Source: Sinotaia quadrata
Taxonomy: Eukaryota > Mollusca > Gastropoda > Architaenioglossa > Viviparidae
NCBI GenBank assembly: GCA_028829895.1
Contig: JALGAQ010000009.1
Span: forward strand, 2,666,001 to 2,730,000
Direction: 5' to 3'
DNA: 64,000 nucleotides
Shown here piece by piece: positions 1-11,926 of this stretch; within the stretch, counting starts at the first letter, position 1; every line of letters begins with the position of its first letter. The notes below the pieces were generated by a model. That model was not told the DNA's origin, did no database searches, and saw nothing but the letters and a program-made list of their open reading frames with translations. A program made the position numbers and the translations under genes.

Positions 1-949
1 GAACATGGCGAGTCAGAGTTGGAGGTGAATTATCTGACGAGGGATTGGCAACCAGCGGAGTTCCCCAAGGAGCAGTGCTGGGCCCGAGACTCTTTACCAT
101 ATTCGTTTCCGACCTACCAAATAGATTAAAGTCCACATGCATTTTATATGGTGACGACTTAATAATCTGGTGCGAGATCATATCTACGTTTGATATTGTC
201 GCATTGCAGGAGGATCTTCGGCAACTAGAGCTGTGGGCTACAGAAAAGATCTTCCTATTAATGCTCAAAAGTCATTCGTCATGGCCATTGGGGAAAAGTT
301 TTAGAGAGCGAAATACTCCCTGCACCACCAACTTCTACCCGAAGTCGAATCACTCAGAGACCTGAGAAAGAAACGACTTTAAAACAAAGGACCACATCAA
401 AAAGGCAAGAAGAGCAGCACTTAGGGTCCTATGGATGCTCAAGCGTGTTTCTCCTACTGGTCCCCTCAGCTTTTCAAGAAGTTATCCGCAATACTCATCA
501 GACCCTTGTTGGAATACGGAGCCCCAGCTTTCTGTCCTTGTTCCAAAGGCGAAATCAACGATCAGGAATACATACAACGTCTTGCAACTAGGATGATCCC
601 GCAGTTCAAGAAGCATACGTACGAAGAGAGATACCAACGACTAAACCTGTTTACCTTGGAATACCGAAGAACAATGGCAGATATGATCTTTCTATTCCGC
701 CACGTTGTACTTCGTAAATTCGCGGAGATGCAGGGAATTGTTAGCCTGAACAGAAGAGAACAAACCAGAGGCCACAGTTTCAAGCTGAAAGTTACAAGAT
801 CAGATGGTATTCCAAACGCCTATAGACTCTCTAGCAGAGCTGTCCCCATTCGGAACTCCTTACCAAACGTCGTGGTGAACTCAACATCCCTCCAATCATT
901 CAAAATTGAAATTGATGCATTCCTGTGTCCCCTTCCAAAGAGACAGTAA
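1..949 (+). mobile_element. CR1/Perere-like LINE, 3' part of the RT ORF (degraded)
   Basis: Two open stretches (45-365 and 431-949), separated by a frameshift, carry the end of a non-LTR reverse transcriptase. The first has the RT palm motif SGVPQGAVLGPRLF followed by the catalytic box as YGDD (usually YADD). The second is the conserved C-terminal region of CR1-like elements: an LLEYGAPAF segment, EYIQRLATRMIP, and the terminal TRGHSFKLKVTRSDG / AYRLSSRAVPIRNSLP block just before the stop at 947-949. About 130 bp of 3' UTR-like sequence follows. The element enters from outside the window and is 5' incomplete. The frameshift makes it inactive. The family (CR1 clade, Perere-like) is recognised from these motifs; the exact subfamily is not determined. 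Confidence 0.85.
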
Positions 950-1719
950 ATTGATTTAGCAATCGACTCCCAACCCTCGGATCGGTGATCAATCTACCAG
1001 TCTTACCCGCAATGAAGGAGTGAACATAGGCCAACCAGGTCTCCTACGCTCTATGATTGAAACTTGAAATTTGATAATCCATAAATTATAGGCATCCGGA
1101 GTATTGACCCGCCTTCATCGTCATCGAGTATCAAGAATGATTTATCTTCCAACCTCAGGTCACCTGTTAGCCCCTTGTAATGAGAGGAATAAAGTTCAGC
1201 CGGTGCTAGCTTGCTTGAATAAGGCAAGCGTTCGAATTCTATGGCGATTTTTGTTACTCATCGTTGGTTTCTTCTTAAGCAGGGGCGCCGAAATTCTCTC
1301 GCGTTTGGGCTTTAAGTATAGTTTTCTGATGAGAGGGTGAAGTTAACCAAAAGTTTTTTTCTTAAGAAAGTTAGTTTCGACCTTTTTCAATGCGGCTGCA
1401 CAACTTCTGGTGCAATCTTGTATGACGATGCTTAGATCGGTCTATGAAACTCTGAGGAGGGCGTATTTACCAAGTTTGTGTGGATATAAAATATCGTGTG
1501 TAATCTGTATAGCAGCACACTTGTTGACAATTAAGGGATCTGATCGTCCACTGATGAGCAGTGCAGTTGATTCAGGTAACAAAAAAAACAAAACAAATAG
1601 GAAAACAGAAACTTTAATACGAGGAGCTGGTCCTCTGCGTGACCGTTGTTTACCCCGAATGAATCATGCTTATATTAACAGAAGGTTGACACTCGACTTC
1701 GCCATCTTCTCCGGTCTGA
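950..1719. other. no recognisable gene
   Basis: LINE 3' UTR-like sequence to about 1090, then AT-rich sequence with no reading frame that resembles a known family. Confidence 0.5.
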
Positions 1720-2511
1720 TGGCACAGGATGAAGAAAAAGCATCTGCTTTAGCTAGTCAGTTTCGTCTAGTCCACTCGCATTCAACTTCGATAAGGGGAA
1801 CAGCACCCAGAGGAACATCTACCCTCTATCAACTCACCTCTTTCTGCGATCAGAATTAATACTGCAGGAAGAGATAAAGATAAGAGGAAAGATAACCTGA
1901 AACAAAGCCCAAGGAGAGAACTATTAAAACATTATCAATCGCTATTAGAAGGTACATCAACTAAAGTCCGGGAAATTGTGGTTTGAAATGATTCAAAACC
2001 ACTAATCACGCAAAGTCAGTACAAGCTACCGGACTCCAGAGCTTATGGATGTTCAAGCGTACCTTCGCTTTTTGTACCTTTAAAGTATTCCGAATAATTT
2101 GTGCAAATTTCTTCCGATCCGTGATAGAATACGGAATGTCCGCATCATTTCTCTTCTCCAAAACCGAGGTCGCCATCATTGAATGCGTCAAGTCAAAGCG
2201 TGATCATATGAAGAAAGATGCCATAATCTGAACGCTTTCACCTTGGAGTTACGTAGAACCAAATCGAATATGTCTGTCTTGCTTAGCCACATCGTCCTTG
2301 TACACTACCAAGAGCTACGAGGTATCGTCAGTCGGTCAGCTTTCGACCACGCAAGGTTTGATGACTACAAACCAACAATTGCCAGTGCTGACCGATTTCC
2401 GCATGTGTACCGGATATCTCGTAGATCCATCCCGTTCTGGAATGCCTGCCGATTCCGTTGTGGTAGAGTATGGATTTTAAGTAAGCTTAATATGCCTCTA
2501 CTGCTATGTAA
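1720..2511 (+). mobile_element. CR1-like LINE, internally deleted remnant
   Basis: A second CR1-like copy. The frame at 1720-1857 resembles the linker that precedes RT in such elements (LMAQDEEKASALASQF). After about 150 bp of scrambled sequence the element resumes at 2030-2230 in the region following RT (FFRSVIEYGMS), and 2243-2511 covers the terminal block (LSHIVLVHYQELRGIVS and FPHVYRISRRSIPFWN). The RT core itself is missing, so this copy has a large internal deletion plus at least two frameshifts. The terminal block aligns in order with the one in the copy ending at 949. Assignment of the first part (1720-1857) is weaker than that of the rest. Confidence 0.65.
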
Positions 2512-2529
2512 TGTTACTATATAATAAAA

Positions 2530-3670
2530 GTTGACAAGAAGGTTAGTTAAATACGCTGAATGCGGGCATTCTTTGTGTAGCACCTCCTCGATGTTAACCA
2601 CTCTTCCGATTGCTCCTCGATCGAGCGAACACTGAATGCATTTTCGGTTTATGAATATGGAACAATTCATTGCTTGTTAAAATTAATAATGTAGTTAATC
2701 AGTTAATCAGGTTATTTTAAGATGTTTGTAGTCATTGTCATCAATCTTCATTATTGAATGGAATAATGAAGTGATATAACACCTATTTTTTTCCTGTGTA
2801 CAATTCCTGTCTCTTGTTCATTATCTTTCATCATCTTTTGCAGTCCTTATATTCTTAGAATCATACACATTAATCCGCGACCTGTTATCAGCCTTTGTGA
2901 GATGAATCGAAATCACATCTATGATACTAAATTTACTACGAGGTTTCTATATTTTACTTAATGCGGTTTTTAACCTAGCCGATTGCAAACAAAATCGTGG
3001 CTAATGTGAGCAATTTCTTATACGTGAAGCCAAAGTTCTTGACAAAGCGTAATTATAAGCTATCCCATCGTACCATTGATAATCGTTCTGTCATGAATGT
3101 GTTCGCCAACCTGATGACAGGCCTAGCGCCAAACAACCCTGTGAGTTGTTTGTGGGCGTGCTATTACCCGGTTGCCAAACCGTTCTGTCGTAATATGTTC
3201 ATTGCGAGCCTAATAGGAGAATCAGCCCTATTGAGCATTCATTAGAACTGATATTGTCGCTACCTGTAGCTGACATTGTGTGCTTTGCTGTAGATATTTT
3301 AAGCAATGCCAGAAATCTTCTAATTATCTGCAGGAATCCTATTTTAACATTATTCAACTATGAGGGCTAATCACTCGCAAGAATGACTGACCAGACTCCA
3401 ACTCCTGCATATATGAGCTATATCGTGTCGCGCGTGGGTGTATGGATACTGCAATTTTTTCTTTAGAGGTAAGATTATCCAATTTCGAATCGCGATCGGG
3501 CCTCTACCTCAGCCTGGGTAGTTGGATAGTATCACGTCCACGAACACATCACAATGTTGCTTGATGCTAGGCAGGTCACCAGGTTGGTGATTTAAAAAAG
3601 TCACCCCACAAACAACGTAGTAGCATACATGTGTACTACTTTTTAACGATGATTTTTCGAGCACGTTGAC
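2530..3670. other. no recognisable gene; upstream of ATG101
   Basis: AT-rich sequence. The open frame at 2997-3245 matches nothing I know and has no splice context that would make it credible. The promoter of ATG101 would lie in or near this interval, but I cannot point to a specific site. Confidence 0.4.
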
Positions 3671-3747
3671 ATGCTACAGAATGCTTCCTTGCAAGTTTGC
3701 CAAATTCACCCAGCTGAGTTGCATGAGATTCATTTGCATGTCAATTG
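3671..3747 (+). CDS. possible first coding exon of ATG101
   Basis: An ATG at 3671 opens 25 codons and runs into a good splice donor (GTAAGT at 3748-3753) in phase 2. The segment ELHEIHLHV sits where ATG101 N-termini have an E-x-L-E-V-x-V type strand, and the exon is about 1.9 kb upstream of the certain exon. The similarity is short and could be chance. The exon that should follow, covering the conserved 'FHR-x-TGK' region of ATG101, was not found between here and 5672. Treat this as a candidate only. Confidence 0.25.
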
Positions 3748-3753
3748 GTAAGT

Positions 3754-5672
3754 AAATCGTACAGGTACTTATAAGGACACGCAGGTATTAGCAGTCGTTA
3801 CTGATTCATAACCACTCTGAAACATGTATTAGCTACCGCTAACATCCAAGATTCAGAATCAGCCAAGAAAGACAGTAGTTCTGAAGCTAACAGTAGTTCA
3901 CTTGGTGTAGTTCTTGCTTTATCTTCGTGCTTGGGAAACAGTTTCATCTTTGATTACTGTGACCCGCTTTGAGTGCACTTTAGCGAGCATGTCTGTTGTA
4001 TCCGTTGGCACACTGGTAAAGATGGAACGCAAGCAGATTTGCACAAGGCTTTCGCTGCCGCCCGGGAAAGTGCCACGGCATAACCTATAGGGGCCTTATG
4101 TGGTTCGCCACTCCAAGCCACTGGGTTGAGTTGCCGGTTTCTTACTCTTCAGTCAAACATGACCATTCACAATTCTCCATTGGTGTATTTGGTATTTTAT
4201 GTTTGTTGAGTTTCTTACAAGGGATCTTTGACCAAGGGCCCTCCCTTCACTTGTAATCAAATATATTTTGTAATATAAAAATTATATGGGACACTGAGGT
4301 GATACCTCCTGAATGACAATTTATAAGAAAAGAAACCGGTTAGCGATCAAAATCTGTAGGCGACTCAGTCTTATAGATGTTACCGCTAAACCCTTCGATG
4401 TTATTTTACTCAATAATGTTTATCGTCCAGACTGAGGTTGTGTGGACCAGATTTTCACTCTATCGTAGGTTAGCACATCGCCATAGATTTCGTCAGCATA
4501 ACACTCATCGAATTCGGAACTAATTTCGACTTTTTGTGAAGCATTTTACTGGGCTATTCGAATGCTTGTGATGCTTGTTATTAAGTTTCCACCAGAGTAC
4601 GAACTCGTGTGTATGACGAAGAACTTAAAAATTTCATTCTGCTGAGTGGTGTTCTGCAAAGTCGTGCAATGTCTCCAGTTTTCCTCAATAACGCAATCGG
4701 TTGGTAAGATAGAGATACGTATAGAGAAAAAACATTCCTCTGCAAACAGGACCGTCACAATCGTTTCTCAATGCGCTCGAGGAGTTGAACATGAAAGCGT
4801 GGTATACTTCGGGTATCTCGGGTTGAGTTTTCAACCCAATGGTCAAGGCATGGGTGGGCTTTGCTCGAAGGTCTATATTTAAACTACGTCGAACATCATA
4901 ACTTAGGAATACAGGAATTCTATGGACGACGCTTCATATCTTTTGTGCAGCTATCCGCCCTATCTTGCTGTATGGGTTTTGAAATTGGCTTGTGTGCTGA
5001 AGGTTTAGTCGTAAAAGAAAGGTAGAGATATACCGTCGGTTACATGGTTCGGGCATATAATAAGAAGTAGAAACTGAGCTTATCTGAAAGCACTTGTACC
5101 CTATCGTACGCCTAGACTTCTTGCTTTGGAATCGGAGGACAAGTGTAAACAGGCGGATATACTGTTGAACGTGTGAGAGTTCCCATATTACACGGTAACC
5201 TTCATAGCTGGATGACTCTGTGATAATGTTGCTTCTGATCGTAAGCCGTGGATGGGTATAGCTCGCGACATCGTCGAGAAAACAATACCGGTGACAACTG
5301 TTCATGTTCACATGCGATTGAAAAACGACATAAAAGCGGGAAACGAACCAAGGAGCTTAGAGTGGGAAATCGCATAAGACCCTTATATTTGCACCACATG
5401 TTCTGCTTGACTGTTAATACATCATTCAGGGATTTTGTACAGGATGATTGATGTGTTTGTTGTTTATCTTTATAATCACTACGCTAATCGAACAAATGGT
5501 TGTTCACCATACAATTGTTAGGTTCAATGAACATTTGGCGAATCAAATCAATGTCTGATAAATTCATCAACAATTCTACGATAGATTCGTGTTTCTAATT
5601 TATTGCCATATTTTGTCTTATGCATCTTATGTCCTCTGATTCATTCTTGCCGAACGTATTTATTTTCCGTAG
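3754..5672 (+). other. putative intron or unresolved exon region of ATG101
   Basis: The sequence immediately before 5673 is a pyrimidine-rich tract ending in the acceptor CCGTAG. The N-terminal third of ATG101 (about 65 residues in other animals) should be encoded here or upstream, but no frame shows the expected motif. Open frames at 4646-4882 and 5248-5451 do not resemble ATG101. Confidence 0.45.
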
Positions 5673-5901
5673 GTCTGTATCAACTCAGAGAAATTGATCG
5701 AAAGAGTTGCCTCTCCAGTGCTTGTGTTTGCTAGCAACTTGCGTGCTGAGGCAAATACAGGTGTCACAAATGGTGAAGCACATGGCACGATCAATTTAGA
5801 ATTTGCTATTCATCGTAAGGGTACTTGGGGTCTTGGATCGGAGCCGTCAATTTGGGAACGTTGGACCATTGGCTTAACACTTAAACCGATAAATCCGACT
5901 G
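5673..5901 (+). CDS. ATG101: ATG101 (autophagy-related protein 101), internal exon
   Basis: ATG101 is a HORMA-fold partner of ATG13 in the ULK1/ATG1 complex that starts autophagosome formation. This 76-codon exon is bounded by an acceptor (CCGTAG ending at 5672) and a donor (GTAAGT at 5902) and reads in one frame. It begins VCINSEKLIERV, matching the family's 'VRVSSEEL' segment. It contains the signature strand NLEF followed by a basic, tryptophan-containing loop, and then IWERWTIGLTL. That last stretch corresponds to the family's 'PWEVWTVKVHV', which includes the conserved W-x-x-W loop region. The exon ends in phase 1 after NPT and joins exactly to the exon at 10660. Recognition rests on colinear motifs rather than a search, but two exons agreeing in order, phase and strand make it strong. 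Confidence 0.88.
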
Positions 5902-6651
5902 GTAAGTGAATCCAACCTATAAATTCTTTCTTCGCTATCTCGACTGAATTCTAGGTTGCTAACTCAGAAATTGACGCAATTATTTCAATTAATCTTGCTT
6001 CCATACCAAAGTCTGATTTGTTCACACTCCGAAGTGTATTATGGCGTCTGTGCTATCTTTTTCCTCAGTTTTTTTGTCAAATGTCTCATTATCAGTACCC
6101 CTGTCTTGATATAATATATATGCATATTTTACAAACGTGTAAATACAAGCAGTGGGCCCAAGAAACCCGAGAAATATAAAAAATTGTGTTCAAGGTGGGG
6201 GAAAGAATAAGAGAACCACAACAAATGCACTACTAACTTCGATTTTGAGCCATCTAACTAAGCGCACTCAGAATCTCAAGGACTCCAACCTGGAATCCGG
6301 GGACTACCCTATTTAACCTAGGGTAGCTGCCATATTCTTCTTTCCGGTGCCACGTCATAAGTTGACCGCCATCTGTTTTCTAGAAAGGGGTCTGGTTGGG
6401 AAAATAAGGCACGCTCATGAAATCGGTAAATCGACAAGCACAAAAGGTGTCCGAACCAACGAAGCTAGTGAAGTAAAATGTCCTTCAGTACATATGCTTT
6501 AGTGGCTTCGACGACACGGTATCTGACAATGACATTACTGACATGATGGTCCCACCTTAAGATATACTGCGCAGACAATGCTGATCAAAATCAGACAGGC
6601 GATGCAGATCTTCAACTTGCAAAGGTTATGCTTTGAGCTAGGGGGTCATAT

Positions 6652-6677
6652 CTTACTTTACTTTACTTTACTTTACT
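6652..6677. repeat. CTTTA microsatellite
   Basis: About five tandem copies of the pentanucleotide CTTTA/ACTTT inside the ATG101 intron. Confidence 0.8.
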
Positions 6678-7406
6678 GCGGCTATATCCTACTTGAGGAT
6701 AAGCGGCTCCAATGGTTGGTCAAAAATGCCAAAAACATAATTATCTCAATGAGGATTTGTGAGTAGTGTACTATAAAATTCTTATGATTCCATGGATTTT
6801 CTCGGGGATTTCGTACTGATGATGTCCCCTCATCATCCGGCGTTTTGTTCGAGGACGCACCTCTAGCCTTTGCACATCGAAGTGTCGTCTACAAGGCAGC
6901 AGCGTAGATAGCTGCCGGTGGCCTTTGAAGGCTCATACACCATTTGGGAGCACGATGTACTCCTCTGGGATCCATGTATTTCTGTGGCATGAGAACCCTT
7001 TTGCGGCGGGGAACACACGACATGTCAGGGCACTGTCATCAGGCTCATGTGGCACTTTATAGGAAACCCGATTACCAGTTAGGAATCCACTACCGCCCCG
7101 TTAGCCCATGCACGATCAACCGTCGTAACATGGTTGCCACCGTCGCATCACGATGAGAAGGGTTGGACTTTACGACGAAGGGCTCATATCACGCTAATCT
7201 CGCCTCACTTATACAAACCGAAGCCTTGTCGATCGGTCTTCGTTCACTGATCACACTACCACAGTATAGACAACCAAAACTGTCGAAAATTTTTAAGCAG
7301 TTACCCAACAGGGTTTTTATTGCGCACAAAGTTGGATTATAAGACAGACAAAAACGACTAATAATAATGATAAATGGAAATGTGAATATTAGACAGAATG
7401 ATATAA

Positions 7407-7646
7407 TGGATTGTGGAAATAGGTGTTAACTCTAGCGTTGAAAATTGGAAGATCGTATTAGCTTGGGAAAACTGAGGGATAAAGTGCTCCAGAGTCGAAT
7501 TGTTTTGGGTTAGAATGAACGATAGTTAGAGTGGATTGTGAAAGTAAGCGTTTACTCTAGCCTTGAATATTTTAAGATCGTATTAGCTTGGGTAAACAGA
7601 GAGGGATAAAGTGCTTCAGAGTAGAATTGTTCTGGGTAAGAATGAA
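7407..7646. repeat. two-copy tandem duplication, period about 125 bp
   Basis: Units start at 7407 and 7532. Both run from TGGATTGTG through GATCGTATTAGCTTGGG to the block AGTGCT(C/T)CAGAGT, with scattered substitutions (roughly one in ten by eye). Read on the - strand, each unit encodes the same C-terminal LINE segment, so this is a duplication inside a retrotransposon fragment. Confidence 0.8.
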
Positions 7647-7850
7647 AAGGAAAAGAGCTTCGTTTTACAACGGGGTTAGCCACCTGATGGAGGTGACTAG
7701 AAGTAAAAAGAGGGTTTGAACGATTGGGGAAGGGTACAACAGATGCAAGTTTGGAGAAGCATTCACCATGGAAGTAGCGATAGAATAAGGAACAGAGGCT
7801 ACATCCCGACGGTGAGTTGTGGAAAGGCAATGAGATACACGATTATACTT
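7420..7850 (-). mobile_element. LINE 3'-terminal coding fragment
   Basis: On the - strand, 7830-7552 reads CSLCSLFYRYFHGEC, then a serine-rich stretch and SSHLHQVANPVVKRSSF. In a shifted frame this is followed by FIPRTI-LWSTLSLS, the classical end of many LINE ORF2 proteins (the family pattern 'SLFYRYYFG...C', then 'F-P-RT-x-LWNSLP'). The terminal segment occurs twice because of the 125-bp tandem duplication. The clade cannot be fixed from so short a piece. Several frame changes make it a pseudogene. Confidence 0.65.
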
Positions 7851-8134
7851 TGAGTTATGTCCAGAATAGAGAGAGAGAGAGAGCAAAAAAAGAGACAGGA
7901 AGAAGGGGTCTCACCCTAGACATGACAGCGGTATTCCATGCTGAGCACAGGTGTGGCGCCTTGCCAGTCTTGCAATACAATTTGCATTTTTGGAGTACGA
8001 AGTGCATTCCAAATCTTTTTGCTTTAGTGGTTACTCGATCAAGATCGTGTTGGATGCGCACTTGGTCGCCTCACAACGAAGCATTGTCATGGGAAATAAT
8101 CTGAATTTTATTGCTCACTAGTAGATTGATGCCA

Positions 8135-8136
<2 letters not shown>

Positions 8137-8200
<64 letters not shown>
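8137..8200. repeat. (AT)32 microsatellite
   Basis: 64 bp of uninterrupted AT dinucleotide. Confidence 0.97.
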
Positions 8201-8203
<3 letters not shown>

Positions 8204-8389
8204 AAAATAGGTCCGGCACCAAACAAATCATGTAAGGAACCGCATGAAAGGTTAAACATAAACGAATGTAGCTGAAAAACGGGAAACGATTTTTTGAATA
8301 AATGTTTTTCGTATTTTTGTTTTTGTATCTACGCGTCGTTCTTTTAGGGGGATGTAGTAGGGTGAGATTGGTGGGCGAGGAGAAGAGGG

Positions 8390-9060
8390 CCAGTCACAAC
8401 ACGCAAAACGGCAAACACGCCACTGATTTCTGCTCTGCGTCATATCGCCTAGAGTTTTTAGCCATTGGATCTATTCGTTTTTTGGTCGTATCCTGGTAGA
8501 CAACAAGAGCCAATACAAGCTTGCTTGCTCGTTGACCGCCACGTTGCTTCTTCCAGTCAGCGCCAGTAAGGTACGTTGTGGTAAGCGGTGAGAAGGCACA
8601 CGAAGGTCGTACCCTAGCCAATGGAGTCCGTGTAGTGAAATTATGTCGCTTTAGGGACGACTATCTGGCCGTAGCACATGATATCGTACCTCATTGCTCG
8701 CATGGTGTTGCTATTGGAAACGAGCAATTGTTCGGAGGCAGGGGTTTTCAACACAGAATTTCAGTGACTGTCCTCTACGCGAAGTGGCCAAGTTTCACAA
8801 CCATAAAGCCACGCAGCGCAAACAGGCATGCAGTAGACTCTGCCTTTCAAGGCAAGACTGATGTCACGTCTACGCCAAAGACGCTGAAGCTAACAAATGC
8901 CGACCTCGCTTTTGTTATTTGGGGGTCAACCTCGGCACCGATACCTCCACCCGTAGTAACGTAGCTCTCCAAGTAAACAAAGTGATCGACGATCCATTTT
9001 TTCGCAAGAGCGTTGTAAACGTTAAGCCAGCAGCTTCAGAGAATTTAACTATTTCCAACC
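8390..9060 (-). mobile_element. RTE-like LINE, C-terminal fragment (decayed)
   Basis: Reading the - strand in shifting frames gives, in order, NLGAEVDPQITKARSAF (thumb region), then LYGCETWPLRVED (a hallmark of RTE-like ORF2 ends), then GADWKKQRGGQ and DPMAKNSRRYD, matching the family's 'ADWKKRRGGQ...WL-x-x-L-x-DMA-x-NRxQW' tail. Many stops and frameshifts are present. The 3' end lies near 8390. It is inserted antisense in the ATG101 intron. Similar RTE-like elements are abundant in trematodes, which is part of the reason for the host guess. Confidence 0.75.
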
Positions 9061-10659
9061 TGTTCGAGGTATTCTTAGGTCCTCACCAAACCTCATTGAA
9101 AGCCTAACGCTGTCAGAATCTAGGCAGGTCGATCAGTAAGTGTGCCACTCTTGCGCTCATCTTCACCACCTATAACTTATAGCTTATATTGTAAATTTGA
9201 GACTATACATGTGCCGAAGAAGGGAGCGCCACGTAGCTATGTAACTTTTTGACTCTTTGAAGTTCGTACTGATTAGGTAGAGATTAATGTTTACACACAA
9301 TTGCAGCAGTCTCTCCCTATTGTCTGAACGACAGCTGCTATGGTTGAATCGACCTAACTGGTGGGCTTCACTCGGTGATTGGTGGCCGACTTAGGCATTC
9401 CGGCCTCCGACTTATGAGCTTTCTGAAGAAGGTCGTACTGCTGTTAATAGAAGGAGTTTTTGATTGCATCAAGGCCGCAATTAGTTGGAGTGTAGGTGGC
9501 AACGAGGAATAGGGCGCTGGTGTTGCTGCTCGCTCAGTGAATTCTGTACGAGCCCCTATGTCTTACTGCGCACAAATGACCGTTGCCCAACATTCCAGCA
9601 GAGATGCCTTAGCCCTTGCGCTTAGTACTACACCAACACTTACTGGACCAGATGATGATGCTTTTGGGTTTCTGGAAGGTTTCCGCAGGTGAAATACGTT
9701 AGGATTTATCGTCGGTGTTAATTGGATAATTCGTGAGGAGTCCCGAATGCGCATTTTTTGAAGAGTGCAGGAGCTTTCTTTTCTTGTCCCGTTTTCTAAC
9801 CCGTGTTATACACACAAATTCCATAAAGAGGAACCGTTGATTATCTCTACATGCTTAAATGAAAGGAATCTTTAAACGGAGTTCTTCAAAAGTGACGTGA
9901 CCAATTTATTCAACTGTTGATAGACGAAAGTCATGGAACAATAATGCATTGACCCGGGTGAGACGAAACCCTTTTCAAAACCTAATAGGTATAACAAACG
10001 GCTCTTTGTTAGGTCGTTGTTTTTTTGGATTGTTTTCATCAAAATTGTCATGTATCAGCTTATATGGCAGAGATTGTTTTTACAAAATTTCAATCTCTTT
10101 GTGTGCACCCACAGGCCGAAAGGGATCTTTTGATGATTCAGCTTTCATTTTCTACCAGTGAACCAACCAGCTTACCGTCTCTTTGGGGCAGCAATAACAT
10201 CCTTTGCAGAATGAACAGTCATGATAACCTGAGTAACGTTGAGTGCTTTAAAGGCTTGAAAGTGACACTAACAGCAACTTACAGGTTGAATAATGTTATA
10301 CATGTTTGCTTTTCCAACTCAGTGCTTTGAGTTTAGATCGTAAAATTTTACATACAAACTCGTTTTCGGTGATTGGTACCACATTTATCATATATAATGT
10401 AGACTAGAGTTCGCAAATCTCGTATACCGAACTTTCTTTATGAAACCTCGTCTTTGCGTTCATTCCTAGGCTTGTTTCGAAGTTCAACTCTCCTAGGTAT
10501 TGGTTAGCCCGACAACGACGTGCATTTAATTTTTATTTACATGATACATCTTTCTTCATACAACGGGAATAACTTCCCTAACTTCATGCCTAAAGGAAAT
10601 GGCTTTCATGTTTGGATATTAAAAATCATGACCCACTTCCTGTTGTTTGTTTTTATCAG

Positions 10660-10910
10660 AACGTGAACAACATTATCGTCGGTTGGAGAAACAAGTGCGT
10701 GGTGATTTGTTGCTTATTTTGGAACAGGTGAATTCACCTTCTTCATATCTACCACCACTGGGCAGTTCGCAAGCGGAAACAGAACATATCGTTGAATTTT
10801 CAATGCCAGATATTACCCCATATCGATTCCGTATAAACTATAGCACCGGATCGACCCAGTTGCGTGCGGGCGTCGGGTCAGTTACTCGACACTTGGTCCA
10901 GTGCACGTAA
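10660..10910 (+). CDS. ATG101: ATG101 (autophagy-related protein 101), last exon
   Basis: The exon begins after the acceptor TTTTATCAG in phase 1. Spliced to 5673-5901, the junction codon reads E and gives NPT-EREQHYRRLEKQV, matching the family's 'ATEQERQICREKV'. Next come a helix (LLLILEQVN), a YLPPLGSSQAE segment corresponding to 'YLPKMPTQSE', and a strand pair ITPYRFRINYS corresponding to 'VQPYLYKISFQ'. The protein ends at a TAA (10908-10910) after RRHL-like residues (VTRHLVQCT), where other animals have 'MRRLIKDTL'. The C-terminal length agrees with the family. This half of the HORMA fold contacts ATG13. The TAA is in frame and no further exon is needed. Confidence 0.88.
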
Positions 10911-11926
10911 CTGAATGAAAATTTGGATCACATATTGTGCCACTTTTCTCATTTCAAAGCTACATACTTTAATCATTATCTGACTATCGTTTCTGTTGCA
11001 CTAACTACAAATTTTCATGGTCGCAACTCATCATTTACTGTGGTTTTATAAGGATCCATACTTTCCATCAATTTTATATGACACCAGAAGCGATCAATCG
11101 AGTTTATCTTTTGTGTACCACATAAAACAAATGGTCACTTTTTACTGGATTTCCATCAACGATCCAGTCGCAGGGGTGAAAACTATGTTGTATATAATAG
11201 GATCGAAATTTCGGAAATTCATATTTGTTCAATTCGAATTGCTGTGTTGCGTCTTTTGATCTCCAAGATTTATCTGTTTTCACTGAAAAAGTTATTTCTC
11301 ACTGCGCCATAAACAATTGCGCATTGTATAAAACAAGAAAGAAACAAATCACAGGTAACACATTCACGTTCAAAACCTCAAATGTATATATTAGGGTCTC
11401 AAACAAATAACCAGTGCATGAAGACTGTTTCTGCATCGATTTTATTTATTTGTACAAGTGTTTAACAGTCTAGAAAAGTACTTTTGCTACTTGATACCGG
11501 CTTTGACGGCGCAACAGTAGAGAACTCTTTAATACTATGGGATTCGGAAGGCCCTTTGTTGACATTCAGGCGCAATGCAAGATCGGTTTTGGGGTCATTG
11601 TCCGTCGTTAGTTGTGCACACTTGCCTTTCAAGTCCAGCTAACGGAAAATGACTGATTTGAACAAACCATACAGGTACCCATGATGATGTGTCAGGTAGA
11701 CAGAACCTTTCTTTAGTGATATATACCTATTCAAACGCGAAACGAAACATGGATTCACCGTTTATCTCAAAGCTTTTAGTCCAATCATAAACAGTCGTAA
11801 ATCGGTGAATGCTCTTAGCAGAAAACGTTTAACCAACCGTTATCAGTGTCCATTGCATATCCTACGTTGTGACTTCGATAACTGAACTTTAGCTAATAAT
11901 TAATCTCATCGGCATTGTTCGGGAAA
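10911..11926. other. ATG101 3' flank, no gene seen
   Basis: AT-rich. It presumably contains the ATG101 3' UTR, though no single poly(A) signal stands out. The open frames at 11017-11410 look random. Confidence 0.5.

Larger units (their letters stand above)
5902..10659 (+). other. ATG101: ATG101 intron, 4.76 kb, carrying LINE debris
   Basis: GT (GTAAGT at 5902) to AG (TTTTATCAG ending at 10659), phase 1. It holds a short CTTTA repeat, a LINE fragment with a 125-bp tandem duplication (7407-7850), an AT microsatellite (8137-8200) and an RTE-like LINE fragment (8390-9060), all of them either simple repeats or antisense to the host gene. I see no gene in 5910-7400 or 9110-10650. Confidence 0.8.

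Noticed and set aside
4646..4882. Candidate missing ATG101 exon
   Set aside because: The translation (VVQCLQFSSITQSVGKI...) does not show the conserved 'FHR-x-TGK' region and has no good acceptor and donor pair in phase.
8071..8259. Reading frame with a YIYIYI run
   Set aside because: Translation of the (AT)32 repeat.
9563..9754. Possible - strand exon ending at a GTAAGA donor
   Set aside because: No recognisable protein similarity, no clear acceptor, and it lies in the ATG101 intron; I could not support it.
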